A stretch of DNA of 16,348 nt from positions 1-16,348 of the forward strand of contig JBBYJL010000027.1 of the NCBI GenBank assembly GCA_043196285.1, in the 5' to 3' direction. Positions within the stretch are counted from its first letter, which is position 1. The number at the start of each line of letters is the position of its first letter. The DNA comes from JAKAFX01 sp043196285 (lineage in GTDB: Archaea; Thermoplasmatota; Thermoplasmata; Thermoplasmatales; Thermoplasmataceae). Under the pieces are notes generated by a model. It did not search any database, was not told the DNA's origin, and was given only the letters and a program-made list of their open reading frames with translations. Below, piece by piece: positions 7,108-13,216 of the stretch. Position numbers and translations under genes: made by a program.

Positions 7108-8475
7108 ATGGTCACTCCTGAACTTTCATACAAATCCGGTCTTCTCATACTTTCAGGCGCAAAGGAGACCAACAGCAGCTATTTCTCTTCAGACAGCAGG
7201 ACAGGGAGCCTTGTTGCGCCCGCATACATGTATTCAAGGATCGTTGTTTCACTGAAGGACTTCAAAGACAATGTGTTTCCATCACAGGAACCTCTCAATA
7301 TCAGCCATAAGGAGATCCTCAGACCTTACCAGAGAGAGGCGATCAGGCGCTGGACAGAGAACCAGTACAATGGCATAATTGTCCTGCCAACTGCTGCCGG
7401 AAAGACGCACATAGGTATTGATGCTATTTCCAGACTCTCGACTTCCACCCTTGTGATTGCACCCACCATCGAGCTCATAATGCAATGGCGCAGAATACTT
7501 TCGAAGGCATTCGGCATTGAGATAGGCCAGATTGGTGGAGGCGAAAAGAATATTCAGCCCATCACAGTCTGTACCTATGACTCCGCATACCTGATGGCCG
7601 AGTCCCTTGGAAACAGGTTTCGCTTCCTTCTGGTTGACGAGGTTCACCATCTTGCGTCTGAACAGTACATCCAGATAGCAAAGATTTTCGCATCGCCATA
7701 CAGGATGGGGCTAACCGCTACGCTTGAAAGGGTAGACAAACTTCATGAGAATCTCTCGGAAGTTATGGGCGGCAAGGTGATGGAGATGGGATACGAGGAG
7801 CTCTCTGATTATCTGGCAAATTACAGTATAGTAAGGATACCCGTGGATTTGACTCCCGAAGAAGAGGTAGAATACGATGAGAGCCGGTCACTTTTCCTGA
7901 ACTATCTCAGGAAACACAGAATGGCAATGCGGGGGCCATGGGATTTTGAGAGATTCATACTCAGTTCGTGGAATCCGGAGGGGAGGGAGGCTCTCCTGGC
8001 CTGGAGGAGATCCAGGGAGATAGCATTCAGCGCACGTGCAAAGATCGACTATGTCAGGTATGTTCTGTCAAGGCATTCTGGTGAAAAAACTCTCATATTT
8101 TCGGAGGATACTGAGACTGCATACATGATCTCGCGTGAGTTCCTCATTCCTGCCATTACTTATCTAACTCCTGCTCGGGAAAGGAAGAGATACCTTGACC
8201 TTTTCAGGAGCGGAGAGATTCTTGCACTGGCCGCTTCAAGAGTCCTTGACGAGGGTGTTGACGTTCCCGATGCTTCAGTCGCGATTGTGCTTAGCGGTTC
8301 AGGAAGCGCCAGACAGTTCAGGCAGAGACTTGGCAGGATACTTCGCCCCGCGTCCGGCAAGAAGAGCATGCTTTACGAGATCCTTGCTGCTGGCACCTCT
8401 GAATATGGAACTTCTAGGAGGAGAAGACATGGCGTTCCCGTCGGAACTAATAGCGATAAAGAAGTCCAAGGGTAG
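7108..8475 (+). CDS. xpb: XPB-like superfamily 2 DNA helicase
   Basis: A 455-residue helicase of the archaeal XPB family, which unwinds or distorts DNA at lesions. An N-terminal damage-recognition-like region covers about 1-65. The Q-like motif LRPYQREAI is at 71-79. Walker A is PTAAGKT at 94-100 (second position Ala instead of Gly). The Walker B box is DEVHH at 177-181. Motif III TAT is at 203-205, and motif VI QRLGRILRP is at 406-414. The XPB 'RED' position reads R208-V209-D210, with Glu replaced by Val. A thumb-like insertion lies at about 250-310 between the two RecA domains. Length matches archaeal XPBs. It overlaps bax1 by 47 bases, so the two are translated together, as expected for proteins that form a complex. 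It starts at ATG with a leaderless promoter. Confidence 0.88.
   Translation: MVTPELSYKSGLLILSGAKETNSSYFSSDSRTGSLVAPAYMYSRIVVSLKDFKDNVFPSQEPLNISHKEILRPYQREAIRRWTENQYNGIIVLPTAAGKTHIGIDAISRLSTSTLVIAPTIELIMQWRRILSKAFGIEIGQIGGGEKNIQPITVCTYDSAYLMAESLGNRFRFLLVDEVHHLASEQYIQIAKIFASPYRMGLTATLERVDKLHENLSEVMGGKVMEMGYEELSDYLANYSIVRIPVDLTPEEEVEYDESRSLFLNYLRKHRMAMRGPWDFERFILSSWNPEGREALLAWRRSREIAFSARAKIDYVRYVLSRHSGEKTLIFSEDTETAYMISREFLIPAITYLTPARERKRYLDLFRSGEILALAASRVLDEGVDVPDASVAIVLSGSGSARQFRQRLGRILRPASGKKSMLYEILAAGTSEYGTSRRRRHGVPVGTNSDKEVQG
8416..8424 (+). promoter_or_regulatory. Strong Shine-Dalgarno deciding the bax1 start
   Basis: AGGAGGAGA inside the end of the helicase gene sits a few bases before the ATG at 8429. 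It separates the nearby in-frame ATG at 8405 (upstream of the signal) from the true start. Confidence 0.7.
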
Positions 8476-9775
8476 TCTCTATCCGATCTTCCTGAATGCT
8501 GAAACTAGCAACTATGCAGATTCCCTGCTCTCAGCTTTTCACTCATACATGGGAAAGAAGCGTGGCGACATAGAGAAACTGCTCCAGAAAATGGAACTGG
8601 GATTCCAGAACCACAAGGTATTCAGGTCTATCTCGCTTATCCTTCTCAGGAAATCTGTTTTTAAGCCACCATCAGGACTTCGCGCGGAGGATGTCAGGGC
8701 GAAACTGTTCACTATAGCACATCAGCCAGTATACATACCAGAGGATCGGGTGAAGATCATAAGCAGAGTTGCTGAAACCTTTGGGGTCGAATGCGCAGAG
8801 TTAGAAAATGGCATCTATGCGGACAAGGAGACAGAACAGGTACTCTCATGGGTTCCTGATCTTACACCGGATGATCTTTGCCTCATTTATAATCAAGAAC
8901 TTGTTGAAAGCATACTCCTGAAGGCAGTGTCCATGAAGATATGGGATGTTGATTCCTGGATATCCCTGGTAAGGGAGATCAAGAGAAATTATCTCATGTA
9001 TGAGGCCTTTGGCAGCGGAGGAAAGGTCGATTACCTAAGGGTAGATGGCCCACTTTCCCAGATGGGCGAGATTGAAAGATACGGGTCGAGATTCTCATCT
9101 CTTTTCCACAGCCTTACTTCCTTTGGCAGATGGAAGATTGAGGCAGAGATATCACTGAAGGACAGGCTCAAATCAAAGGAACACCTTAAGCTTTCCCTGG
9201 ATGATTCCTCCTCGGCGTATTTTCCTCAGCATATTCCGCAGAAGATTGCATCCCATAAGGAGCCATGGATAATCTCGTTGAACCCCAATCCGGTAATGGT
9301 GGAAAAGAGAATATTTTTCCCTGATATTGAAACGGATATCGCAGGAAAGCATATTTTTGTGGATATCTCAGCACCATCTTATCTGGAAAGCAACAGGGAA
9401 CGTGACCAGATGATAAGGAAAGCTGGAATACTCTGGGAAACGGTCTACACTTCTGAAACAAGGAATCATAAGATCAGGGATGCCCTGGTATTTGATGGCG
9501 AGATAAACTACAGCAGGCTGTTTGATTACCTGAAGAACAGATATAGTCCTGAAAGTACTGCGGAAGCACTCAGAATCCAAAGAACTGAAAAACTCGAAGA
9601 GGAGATGGATCCGGAACAGATTGAGGAGATCGCCAAGAAAGTCCAGAATCTTTACCCTGATGCGGACAGGATCGTCGAGTACATTGAATCAAAGGGTTTC
9701 GTTGCTCAGCGGGTACTCAGAACAATTGGCTACAAATTGAAATGGGACGGCCTGACGCTCGTGATCTACAAATGA
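8429..9775 (+). CDS. bax1: Bax1 nuclease (DUF790), XPB partner
   Basis: A 448-residue protein of the DUF790/Bax1 family. Archaeal Bax1 binds XPB and acts as a structure-specific nuclease, so the pair resembles the helicase-nuclease step of nucleotide excision repair. The N-terminus (MAFPSELIAIKKSKGSLYP) matches the family opening. The nuclease-like core near the C-terminal half has Pro298-Asp299 in RIFFPDIE, followed by the strand KHIFVDIS with Asp312, consistent with a PD-(D/E)xK fold, though a lysine at the usual third position is not obvious. The open frame runs up to 8195, but that region is the helicase in another frame; the start at 8429 is chosen for the strong ribosome-binding site and the family N-terminus. 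The stop (9773-9775) directly abuts the convergent ZPR1-like stop at 9776. Confidence 0.88.
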   Translation: MAFPSELIAIKKSKGSLYPIFLNAETSNYADSLLSAFHSYMGKKRGDIEKLLQKMELGFQNHKVFRSISLILLRKSVFKPPSGLRAEDVRAKLFTIAHQPVYIPEDRVKIISRVAETFGVECAELENGIYADKETEQVLSWVPDLTPDDLCLIYNQELVESILLKAVSMKIWDVDSWISLVREIKRNYLMYEAFGSGGKVDYLRVDGPLSQMGEIERYGSRFSSLFHSLTSFGRWKIEAEISLKDRLKSKEHLKLSLDDSSSAYFPQHIPQKIASHKEPWIISLNPNPVMVEKRIFFPDIETDIAGKHIFVDISAPSYLESNRERDQMIRKAGILWETVYTSETRNHKIRDALVFDGEINYSRLFDYLKNRYSPESTAEALRIQRTEKLEEEMDPEQIEEIAKKVQNLYPDADRIVEYIESKGFVAQRVLRTIGYKLKWDGLTLVIYK

Positions 9776-10312
9776 TCAGAGAATGGTCTCTGTTACCGCC
9801 TTTTCGCTTTCGATCTTGCTCTTTCCTGTCCAGTCTTCAATGATCAGTGTGATCCCAACCCTTGAATCAATTGCAAGATCCAGAGTCTGTCGTATATTCT
9901 TGAATTCCTGGCTCTCAGCATCGAACATCAGGTCGAGCTTCTCGCTTATTGTCATTAGTATGCCTTCAACCGTCGTCAGTTCGCCTGAGGATTCTTCACC
10001 AGGAGCTATCTCCGCCTTTATCTCCGGGATTGCCAGCACCGCCTTTGGTGAGCGATAAACCAGCACATTCATGTCATGGGGCTCAGAGATCTTCATTGTG
10101 ATCCTCTTTGGATTTTCTCTGTCCTCATAGAAGATGCTATTATGCTTGTAAAGGCACTTGTGGCACACGTATGTCTGTATGGTTATCCTGCCTTCTATGG
10201 GAATCTCTGTGCTGTACGTAATTGAATACAGGTTGCTTGAACAGGCCGGGCATTTCAGCGTTGTTTCAATCTCCGGAGGGACCTCCAGATAATCATCTAC
10301 TTCATCTTCCAT
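9776..10312 (-). CDS. ZPR1-type zinc finger protein
   Basis: A 178-residue protein with one zinc finger, Cys21-x2-Cys24 and Cys49-x2-Cys52 (CPAC ... CHKC), in the arrangement of the archaeal single-unit ZPR1 relatives. The following beta-rich domain (about 65-178) contains the GELTTVEGILMTISEKLD segment characteristic of the ZPR1 C-terminal domain. Eukaryotic ZPR1 has two such units and acts as a chaperone for elongation factor eEF1A; a similar job for the archaeal protein is only inference. It is the last gene of the kinase-isomerase operon: its ATG overlaps the end of fni by 11 bases, so translation is likely coupled. The N-terminal acidic stretch MEDEVDD is unremarkable. Length is normal for archaeal members. 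Confidence 0.85.
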   Translation of the reverse strand: MEDEVDDYLEVPPEIETTLKCPACSSNLYSITYSTEIPIEGRITIQTYVCHKCLYKHNSIFYEDRENPKRITMKISEPHDMNVLVYRSPKAVLAIPEIKAEIAPGEESSGELTTVEGILMTISEKLDLMFDAESQEFKNIRQTLDLAIDSRVGITLIIEDWTGKSKIESEKAVTETIL

Positions 10313-11354
10313 ATACGCTCAACCACTGCCTAAGTGAATTCGACACGAAATATTTTGCCTTTTTTAGATCCTTCACATTCCGTGAGGATGTGAGAAACAT
10401 CACGATCTTGAGATCCCTTAAAATCTGCTGGATCTGTTTTTCCAGTACATCTGCCCCACTATCAGCCCCGTTCAGAAGGGTTCTGGCAAATCCTCCTGCG
10501 TTTGCACCCATCACTATAGCCTTTGCGAGGTCAAGCCCATTGCGAAGGCCACCGCTTCCTATGATAGGCAGCCCCACCTGACAGTATCTGATCGATGCAG
10601 GCGAGGGTATTCCCCAGTTCCAGAATGTCTTTCCACTGCTCATCTTGGATTCGTCTTTCACTTTCTCAGCCCTGAAGAACTCAATTGCTGCAAAGGACGT
10701 ACCACCCATGCCACCTACGTCTATGGCCTTCACACCTGCATCTTTGAGAAGAAGTGCAGCCTCCCTGGAGAACCCATTGCCAGTCTCCTTTGCTATTACA
10801 GGATAACTTTGTGCAACCTCGGTAAGTGCCTTAAGTATGCCCTTTGAGTTCTTATCCCCCTCAGGCTGTACCATTTCCTGGAGAAAGTTGAAGTGGACGA
10901 TGAGATGCGAAGCACCTATAAGATTGAACACGTAGTCAATCTGTTTCATGGTGAATGCTGCCTTTTCCTGCTTGATCAGCTGAGGTGCACCGATGTTTGC
11001 AATCTTCATTGGGATATCAAATCTGTTTATAACAGAGAATGTGCCTGCAAGTTCCACTTTCTCAACCGCTGCCCTCATGCTTCCGACACCCATTCCTATC
11101 TGGAACTTTTCTGCTACTGAAGCCAAGTTCTCATTGATCCTTTCTGCGAGCTGGGTTCCGCCTGTCATGGAAGAGATTATCATCGGCATCTTCAGTTTTT
11201 TTCCAAGAAGTGTAATCGCCGTATCGATGCTGTCAAAGTCCAGCTCAGGAACCGCCTGATGTAAGAGGACCACATCGTCCCAGTAATTATGATCTGAAGT
11301 TACTTGCTGGTTTTCTGCTATTCTTATGTGCTCCTCCTTCCTGTTCTCAATCAT
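10302..11354 (-). CDS. fni: Type 2 isopentenyl-diphosphate delta-isomerase
   Basis: A 350-residue flavoenzyme that interconverts isopentenyl diphosphate and dimethylallyl diphosphate using FMN and reduced nicotinamide cofactor. Family features in order: RKEEHI at 5-10 for the diphosphate; SSMTGG at 61-66 for FMN; H154-x-N156-x2-Q159-E160, where the Gln is the catalytic residue and the Glu holds Mg; QPEGD at 163-167; KETGNG near 189-194; GGMGGTS at 214-220; GSGGLRNG for the FMN phosphate. In HFNFLQE, Phe replaces the more usual Leu and Pro. Length is typical. It overlaps the upstream kinase by 4 bases (ATGA) and the downstream ZPR1-like gene by 11, forming a tight operon. The pairing with isopentenyl phosphate kinase puts it directly after that enzyme in archaeal isoprenoid lipid synthesis. 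Confidence 0.95.
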   Translation of the reverse strand: MIENRKEEHIRIAENQQVTSDHNYWDDVVLLHQAVPELDFDSIDTAITLLGKKLKMPMIISSMTGGTQLAERINENLASVAEKFQIGMGVGSMRAAVEKVELAGTFSVINRFDIPMKIANIGAPQLIKQEKAAFTMKQIDYVFNLIGASHLIVHFNFLQEMVQPEGDKNSKGILKALTEVAQSYPVIAKETGNGFSREAALLLKDAGVKAIDVGGMGGTSFAAIEFFRAEKVKDESKMSSGKTFWNWGIPSPASIRYCQVGLPIIGSGGLRNGLDLAKAIVMGANAGGFARTLLNGADSGADVLEKQIQQILRDLKIVMFLTSSRNVKDLKKAKYFVSNSLRQWLSVYGR

Positions 11355-12085
11355 TTTATCACTGTCCCTATGAATGTATCCATGTTTCTATCCAGCAACC
11401 TTTCTGGATAATTTCCGTTGACGAGATAGACAGCAGGAACATGTCTCTTAATCTTTCTCATGATATCATATTTCCCCTTCATCCCACCAGTCACATCGTT
11501 TTCGATACTTGAAAAGTTTGGGCTATATTCGATGGTCTTCAGCAGCCTGGCTTCAGGGTTTATTTTCGGATCAACGTCGTAGATACCGTCAACATCTGTA
11601 AAGAATACTGCGATGTTAGGCTTATATCTGACCGACAGGTCGTAGACAATCCTGTCACCGGAGTATATCCCGATCATACTTGAACTGCTGAAATATACAT
11701 CTCCGAAAAGCACTGGAACCAAGCCTGATCTGAACATTTGATCGACTGAATCGTAAAATTTCCTCCTTCCAACAAAAACGGATGATGGTTCCACAGAAAC
11801 CGCATCAATACCATTGCTTATGAAGAGATCAACGACTCTTGAATTAAGATCGACCATGTCCCTATGTATCACGGAGTAGCCAACCCTCCTGGCTGCGGAG
11901 AGTTTGCCTGGAATGCCGAACTCTTTAGCCTTCAGGTGACCGAATGATCCTCCGCCGTGAACAATCATTTTCTTACCAGGAAGCTTGGTTATGACCTTCA
12001 CTATACTTTCTGTAGCCTTCTGTCTGAATGAAAGATATTTTGCTTTGTCCGTAATGACACTTCCGCCAAGTTTCAGTATGATCAT
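11351..12085 (-). CDS. Isopentenyl phosphate kinase
   Basis: A 244-residue amino-acid-kinase-fold enzyme that phosphorylates isopentenyl phosphate to isopentenyl diphosphate with ATP. The N-terminus MIILKLGGSVITDK gives Lys5 and Lys14, and GGGSFGH places the catalytic His at 50, the numbering I recall for the Thermoplasma acidophilum enzyme. Further motifs are YSVIHRDM, FGDVYF, GIYSGDRI, FFTDVDGIY (ATP and metal region) and NDVTGGM. The end FIGTVIK matches the family. The start chosen is the ATG at 12085 rather than an in-frame TTG at 12100: it fits the family N-terminus and has a TATA-like element 24-33 bases upstream. It is the first gene of the operon with fni (4-base overlap) and the ZPR1-like gene. 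Its presence implies a mevalonate route that makes isopentenyl phosphate, as known in Thermoplasma (mevalonate 3-kinase pathway) and other archaea. Confidence 0.95.
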   Translation of the reverse strand: MIILKLGGSVITDKAKYLSFRQKATESIVKVITKLPGKKMIVHGGGSFGHLKAKEFGIPGKLSAARRVGYSVIHRDMVDLNSRVVDLFISNGIDAVSVEPSSVFVGRRKFYDSVDQMFRSGLVPVLFGDVYFSSSSMIGIYSGDRIVYDLSVRYKPNIAVFFTDVDGIYDVDPKINPEARLLKTIEYSPNFSSIENDVTGGMKGKYDIMRKIKRHVPAVYLVNGNYPERLLDRNMDTFIGTVIK

Positions 12086-12108
12086 TTTGTGACTAACCAA
12101 TCTTCTTG

Positions 12109-12118
12109 ATATTTTAAA
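12109..12118 (-). promoter_or_regulatory. TATA-like promoter of the isoprenoid operon
   Basis: TTTAAAATAT (minus strand) lies 24-33 bases before the ATG at 12085, in the 39-base gap after the small membrane protein gene. It supports leaderless transcription and the ATG start for the kinase. Confidence 0.55.
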
Positions 12119-12124
12119 ATGTTG

Positions 12125-12502
12125 TTATAGCCCAGGAACCCTGAATCCCCATAGAATGATTAAACCAAGCCCAAATATTGCCCCTATGATCAGTACTATT
12201 ATAAAGTAAAACACTACGGCAAGGATGGCCATAAAAAAAGCACGTATTAGCGAGATCTCATAAATAAACGAAATCACGAATATAGATGCTATTATCCCAA
12301 TAACTGTTCCTATAATCGGGATAAGAGAAAAAAAGAATAATGCAATTACTACAAACAGTGATGCGGCCATGGCTCTTGACATGTTTGACTTATCAGTCAT
12401 GACCTTACCGGAGTAGTAGAAAGGTATTGAAATGAAAACCCAAGAAATAAATAAAGAGAGCAGAATTACAAGACCATATTCAAGATGGAGGTTCGCCAGC
12501 AT
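12125..12502 (-). CDS. Small multi-span membrane protein, unknown function
   Basis: A 125-residue, very hydrophobic protein with three or four likely membrane segments: about 10-30 (YGLVILLSLFISWVFISI), 44-62, 63-80 and 88-118 (the last may be two short helices or one bent one). The only long polar stretch is at 32-43 (GKVMTDKSNMSR), probably a loop. The end is Gly-rich (IGAIFGLGLIILWG). I do not recognise the family and see no catalytic motif. The ATG at 12502 has a Shine-Dalgarno-like AAAAGGA at 12511-12517 with 8 bases of spacing, unlike the leaderless genes nearby. It is upstream of the isoprenoid operon on the same strand but that operon has its own promoter, so a functional link is not implied. 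It is divergent from the tRNA gene. Confidence 0.7.
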   Translation of the reverse strand: MLANLHLEYGLVILLSLFISWVFISIPFYYSGKVMTDKSNMSRAMAASLFVVIALFFFSLIPIIGTVIGIIASIFVISFIYEISLIRAFFMAILAVVFYFIIVLIIGAIFGLGLIILWGFRVPGL

Positions 12503-12582
12503 TTTTATTTTCCTTTTGCAAAGTTAGACTTATCCTAATCTTTAATCTTTCTGCTTGTTGGTATTCAGAACACTAAGAATAA

Positions 12583-12592
12583 AAATTTATTA
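12583..12592 (+). promoter_or_regulatory. TATA-like promoter of tRNA-Ala
   Basis: AAATTTATTA lies 25-34 bases upstream of the first base of the mature tRNA, standard for archaeal tRNA genes. Confidence 0.6.
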
Positions 12593-12616
12593 CGGTTCTA
12601 CCAATGCGCTAGGGAG

Positions 12617-12688
12617 GGGCCGGTAGATCAGCGGTAGATCGCCTGCTTTGCAAGCAGGAGGTCTCGGGTTCAAATCCCGACCGGTCCA
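12617..12688 (+). tRNA. tRNA-Ala (anticodon UGC)
   Basis: A complete 72-base cloverleaf. The acceptor stem is GGGCCGG (12617-12623) with CCGGTCC (12681-12687) and discriminator A at 12688. The stem contains the G3-U70 wobble pair, the identity mark for alanyl-tRNA synthetase. The D arm is GATC/GATC with loop AGCGGTA. The anticodon stem is CCTGC/GCAGG with loop TTTGCAA, giving anticodon TGC at 12649-12651. The variable loop is five bases, and the T arm TCGGG/CCCGA has loop TTCAAAT. CCA is not encoded and must be added after transcription. There is no intron. Confidence 0.97.
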
Positions 12689-12750
12689 TTACTGTTACTG
12701 CAATTGGCTAAATCCTCAGAGCAAAACCTCGCAACGGGACTACCTAAGAT

Positions 12751-12954
12751 ATGTGCTTTTTTTACTAGGACTCTCACCAAGCATTCAAAGAATCTATTGC
12801 GGATGTTAAATTTTTGCTTTCTCCCTATGGCGACAATAAAGCGTTAGGTCATTTTCAAACAGTCTTTGACGGAAAGCGTATCAGGAATGTGGTCTTCTGT
12901 ACCCCACAATGCTGTCATGCAGAATTCTTTTTGCAAAAACATGTTCTTTACTAG
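12751..12954 (+). pseudogene. Possible remnant ORF with in-frame TAG
   Basis: From an ATG at 12751 the frame reads five codons, meets TAG at 12766, then stays open for 61 codons to another TAG at 12952. The open part (for example KFLLSPYGDNKALGHFQTVF and RIRNVVFCTPQCCHAEFFL) has a protein-like mixture of residues, but I do not recognise it, and no alternative start with a ribosome-binding site is visible. The two TAGs lie in identical 9-base words (TTTACTAGG at 12761 and 12947). It may be a decayed gene fragment next to the tRNA or simply non-coding sequence that happens to be open. Confidence 0.25.
12757..12763 (+). terminator. Possible T-run terminator for tRNA-Ala
   Basis: Seven T in a row, about 70 bases after the tRNA. 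Archaeal transcription often stops at such runs; no stem is needed. It also sits inside the interrupted reading frame described next, so the assignment is weak. Confidence 0.3.
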
Positions 12955-12966
12955 GCCTATAATAAA

Positions 12967-12975
12967 TATTTATAC
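12967..12975 (+). promoter_or_regulatory. TATA-like element upstream of a 16-codon ORF
   Basis: TATTTATAC is one of the best TATA-like matches in the gap after the tRNA. Transcription would begin near 12998, just before an ATG at 13004. It could drive the short ORF or a long-leader transcript of the permease operon. Confidence 0.4.
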
Positions 12976-13003
12976 GCAGATCTAACAACAAATTATCCCC
13001 ATA

Positions 13004-13054
13004 ATGTCAAGCCGAGAGAATGAAAAGGAAACCTACATCCCAACCGATTTTTGA
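13004..13054 (+). CDS. Possible 16-residue peptide or broken gene start
   Basis: The frame reads MSSRENEKETYIPTDF and stops at TGA. After the stop the same frame continues HETIEYLRIS before another stop at 13106, so it could be the truncated beginning of a former gene rather than a functional peptide. The only support for expression is the TATA-like element 29-37 bases upstream. It lies 160 bases before the permease gene. Confidence 0.25.
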   Translation: MSSRENEKETYIPTDF

Positions 13055-13121
13055 CATGAAACAATTGAATATTTGCGTATTTCCTGCTTTTATACCTGTA
13101 ACTGTTAAGAAAATGGCAGGA

Positions 13122-13148
13122 TTAGTATAATACTAATATAGTTAGTAC
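13122..13148 (+). promoter_or_regulatory. Perfect palindrome plus extra half-site, probable operator of the permease operon
   Basis: TTAGTAT-A-ATACTAA at 13122-13136 is a perfect inverted repeat with 7-base arms. TTAGTAC at 13142-13148 repeats the left arm, and ATACTAT near 13165 resembles the right arm. It stands about 20-45 bases upstream of the probable TATA element of the permease operon, where a regulator could block or recruit the basal factors. The binding protein is unknown. Confidence 0.5.
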
Positions 13149-13157
13149 GCATAGAAT

Positions 13158-13167
13158 CTTTTTAATA
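13158..13167 (+). promoter_or_regulatory. Possible TATA element of the permease-ABC operon
   Basis: TCTTTTTAATAC at about this position is A/T-rich and would start transcription near 13190, giving a short leader that includes the AGGA ribosome-binding sequence at 13204-13207 before the ATG at 13217. Confidence 0.35.
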
Positions 13168-13216
13168 CTATGTGTAAATCTCCCACCATCGTGGATGTAC
13201 CATAGGAAAGATAACA

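Larger units (their letters stand above)
12689..13216. other. Gene-poor stretch between tRNA-Ala and the permease operon
   Basis: About 530 bases, visibly more A/T-rich than the flanking genes. It holds the T-run, the interrupted frame at 12751-12954, the TATA-like element and 16-codon ORF at 12967-13054, and the palindrome at 13122-13136. A small palindrome (CATC-GTG-GATG) sits near 13186-13196. No copy of the tRNA 3' end, transposase or integrase is visible. Confidence 0.5.

Noticed and set aside
8195..8428. Long upstream extension of the Bax1 frame into the helicase gene
   Set aside because: It is the helicase C-terminal domain read in another frame; the family N-terminus and a strong ribosome-binding site mark the start at 8429.
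12086..12100. TTG start five codons upstream of the kinase ATG
   Set aside because: The ATG at 12085 reproduces the known family N-terminus and has a correctly spaced TATA-like element; the TTG does not.
12617..12688. tRNA-Ala as an integration site with an island to its right
   Set aside because: No integrase and no second copy of the tRNA 3' end is visible within the window.
12751..12954. TAG read through as pyrrolysine
   Set aside because: There is no pyl gene or tRNA in the window, the frame has no known methylamine methyltransferase features, and it ends with another TAG.
12761..12955. 9-base direct repeat TTTACTAGG as a target-site duplication of a small mobile element
   Set aside because: There are no terminal inverted repeats inside the repeats and the segment has no element features; chance is enough.
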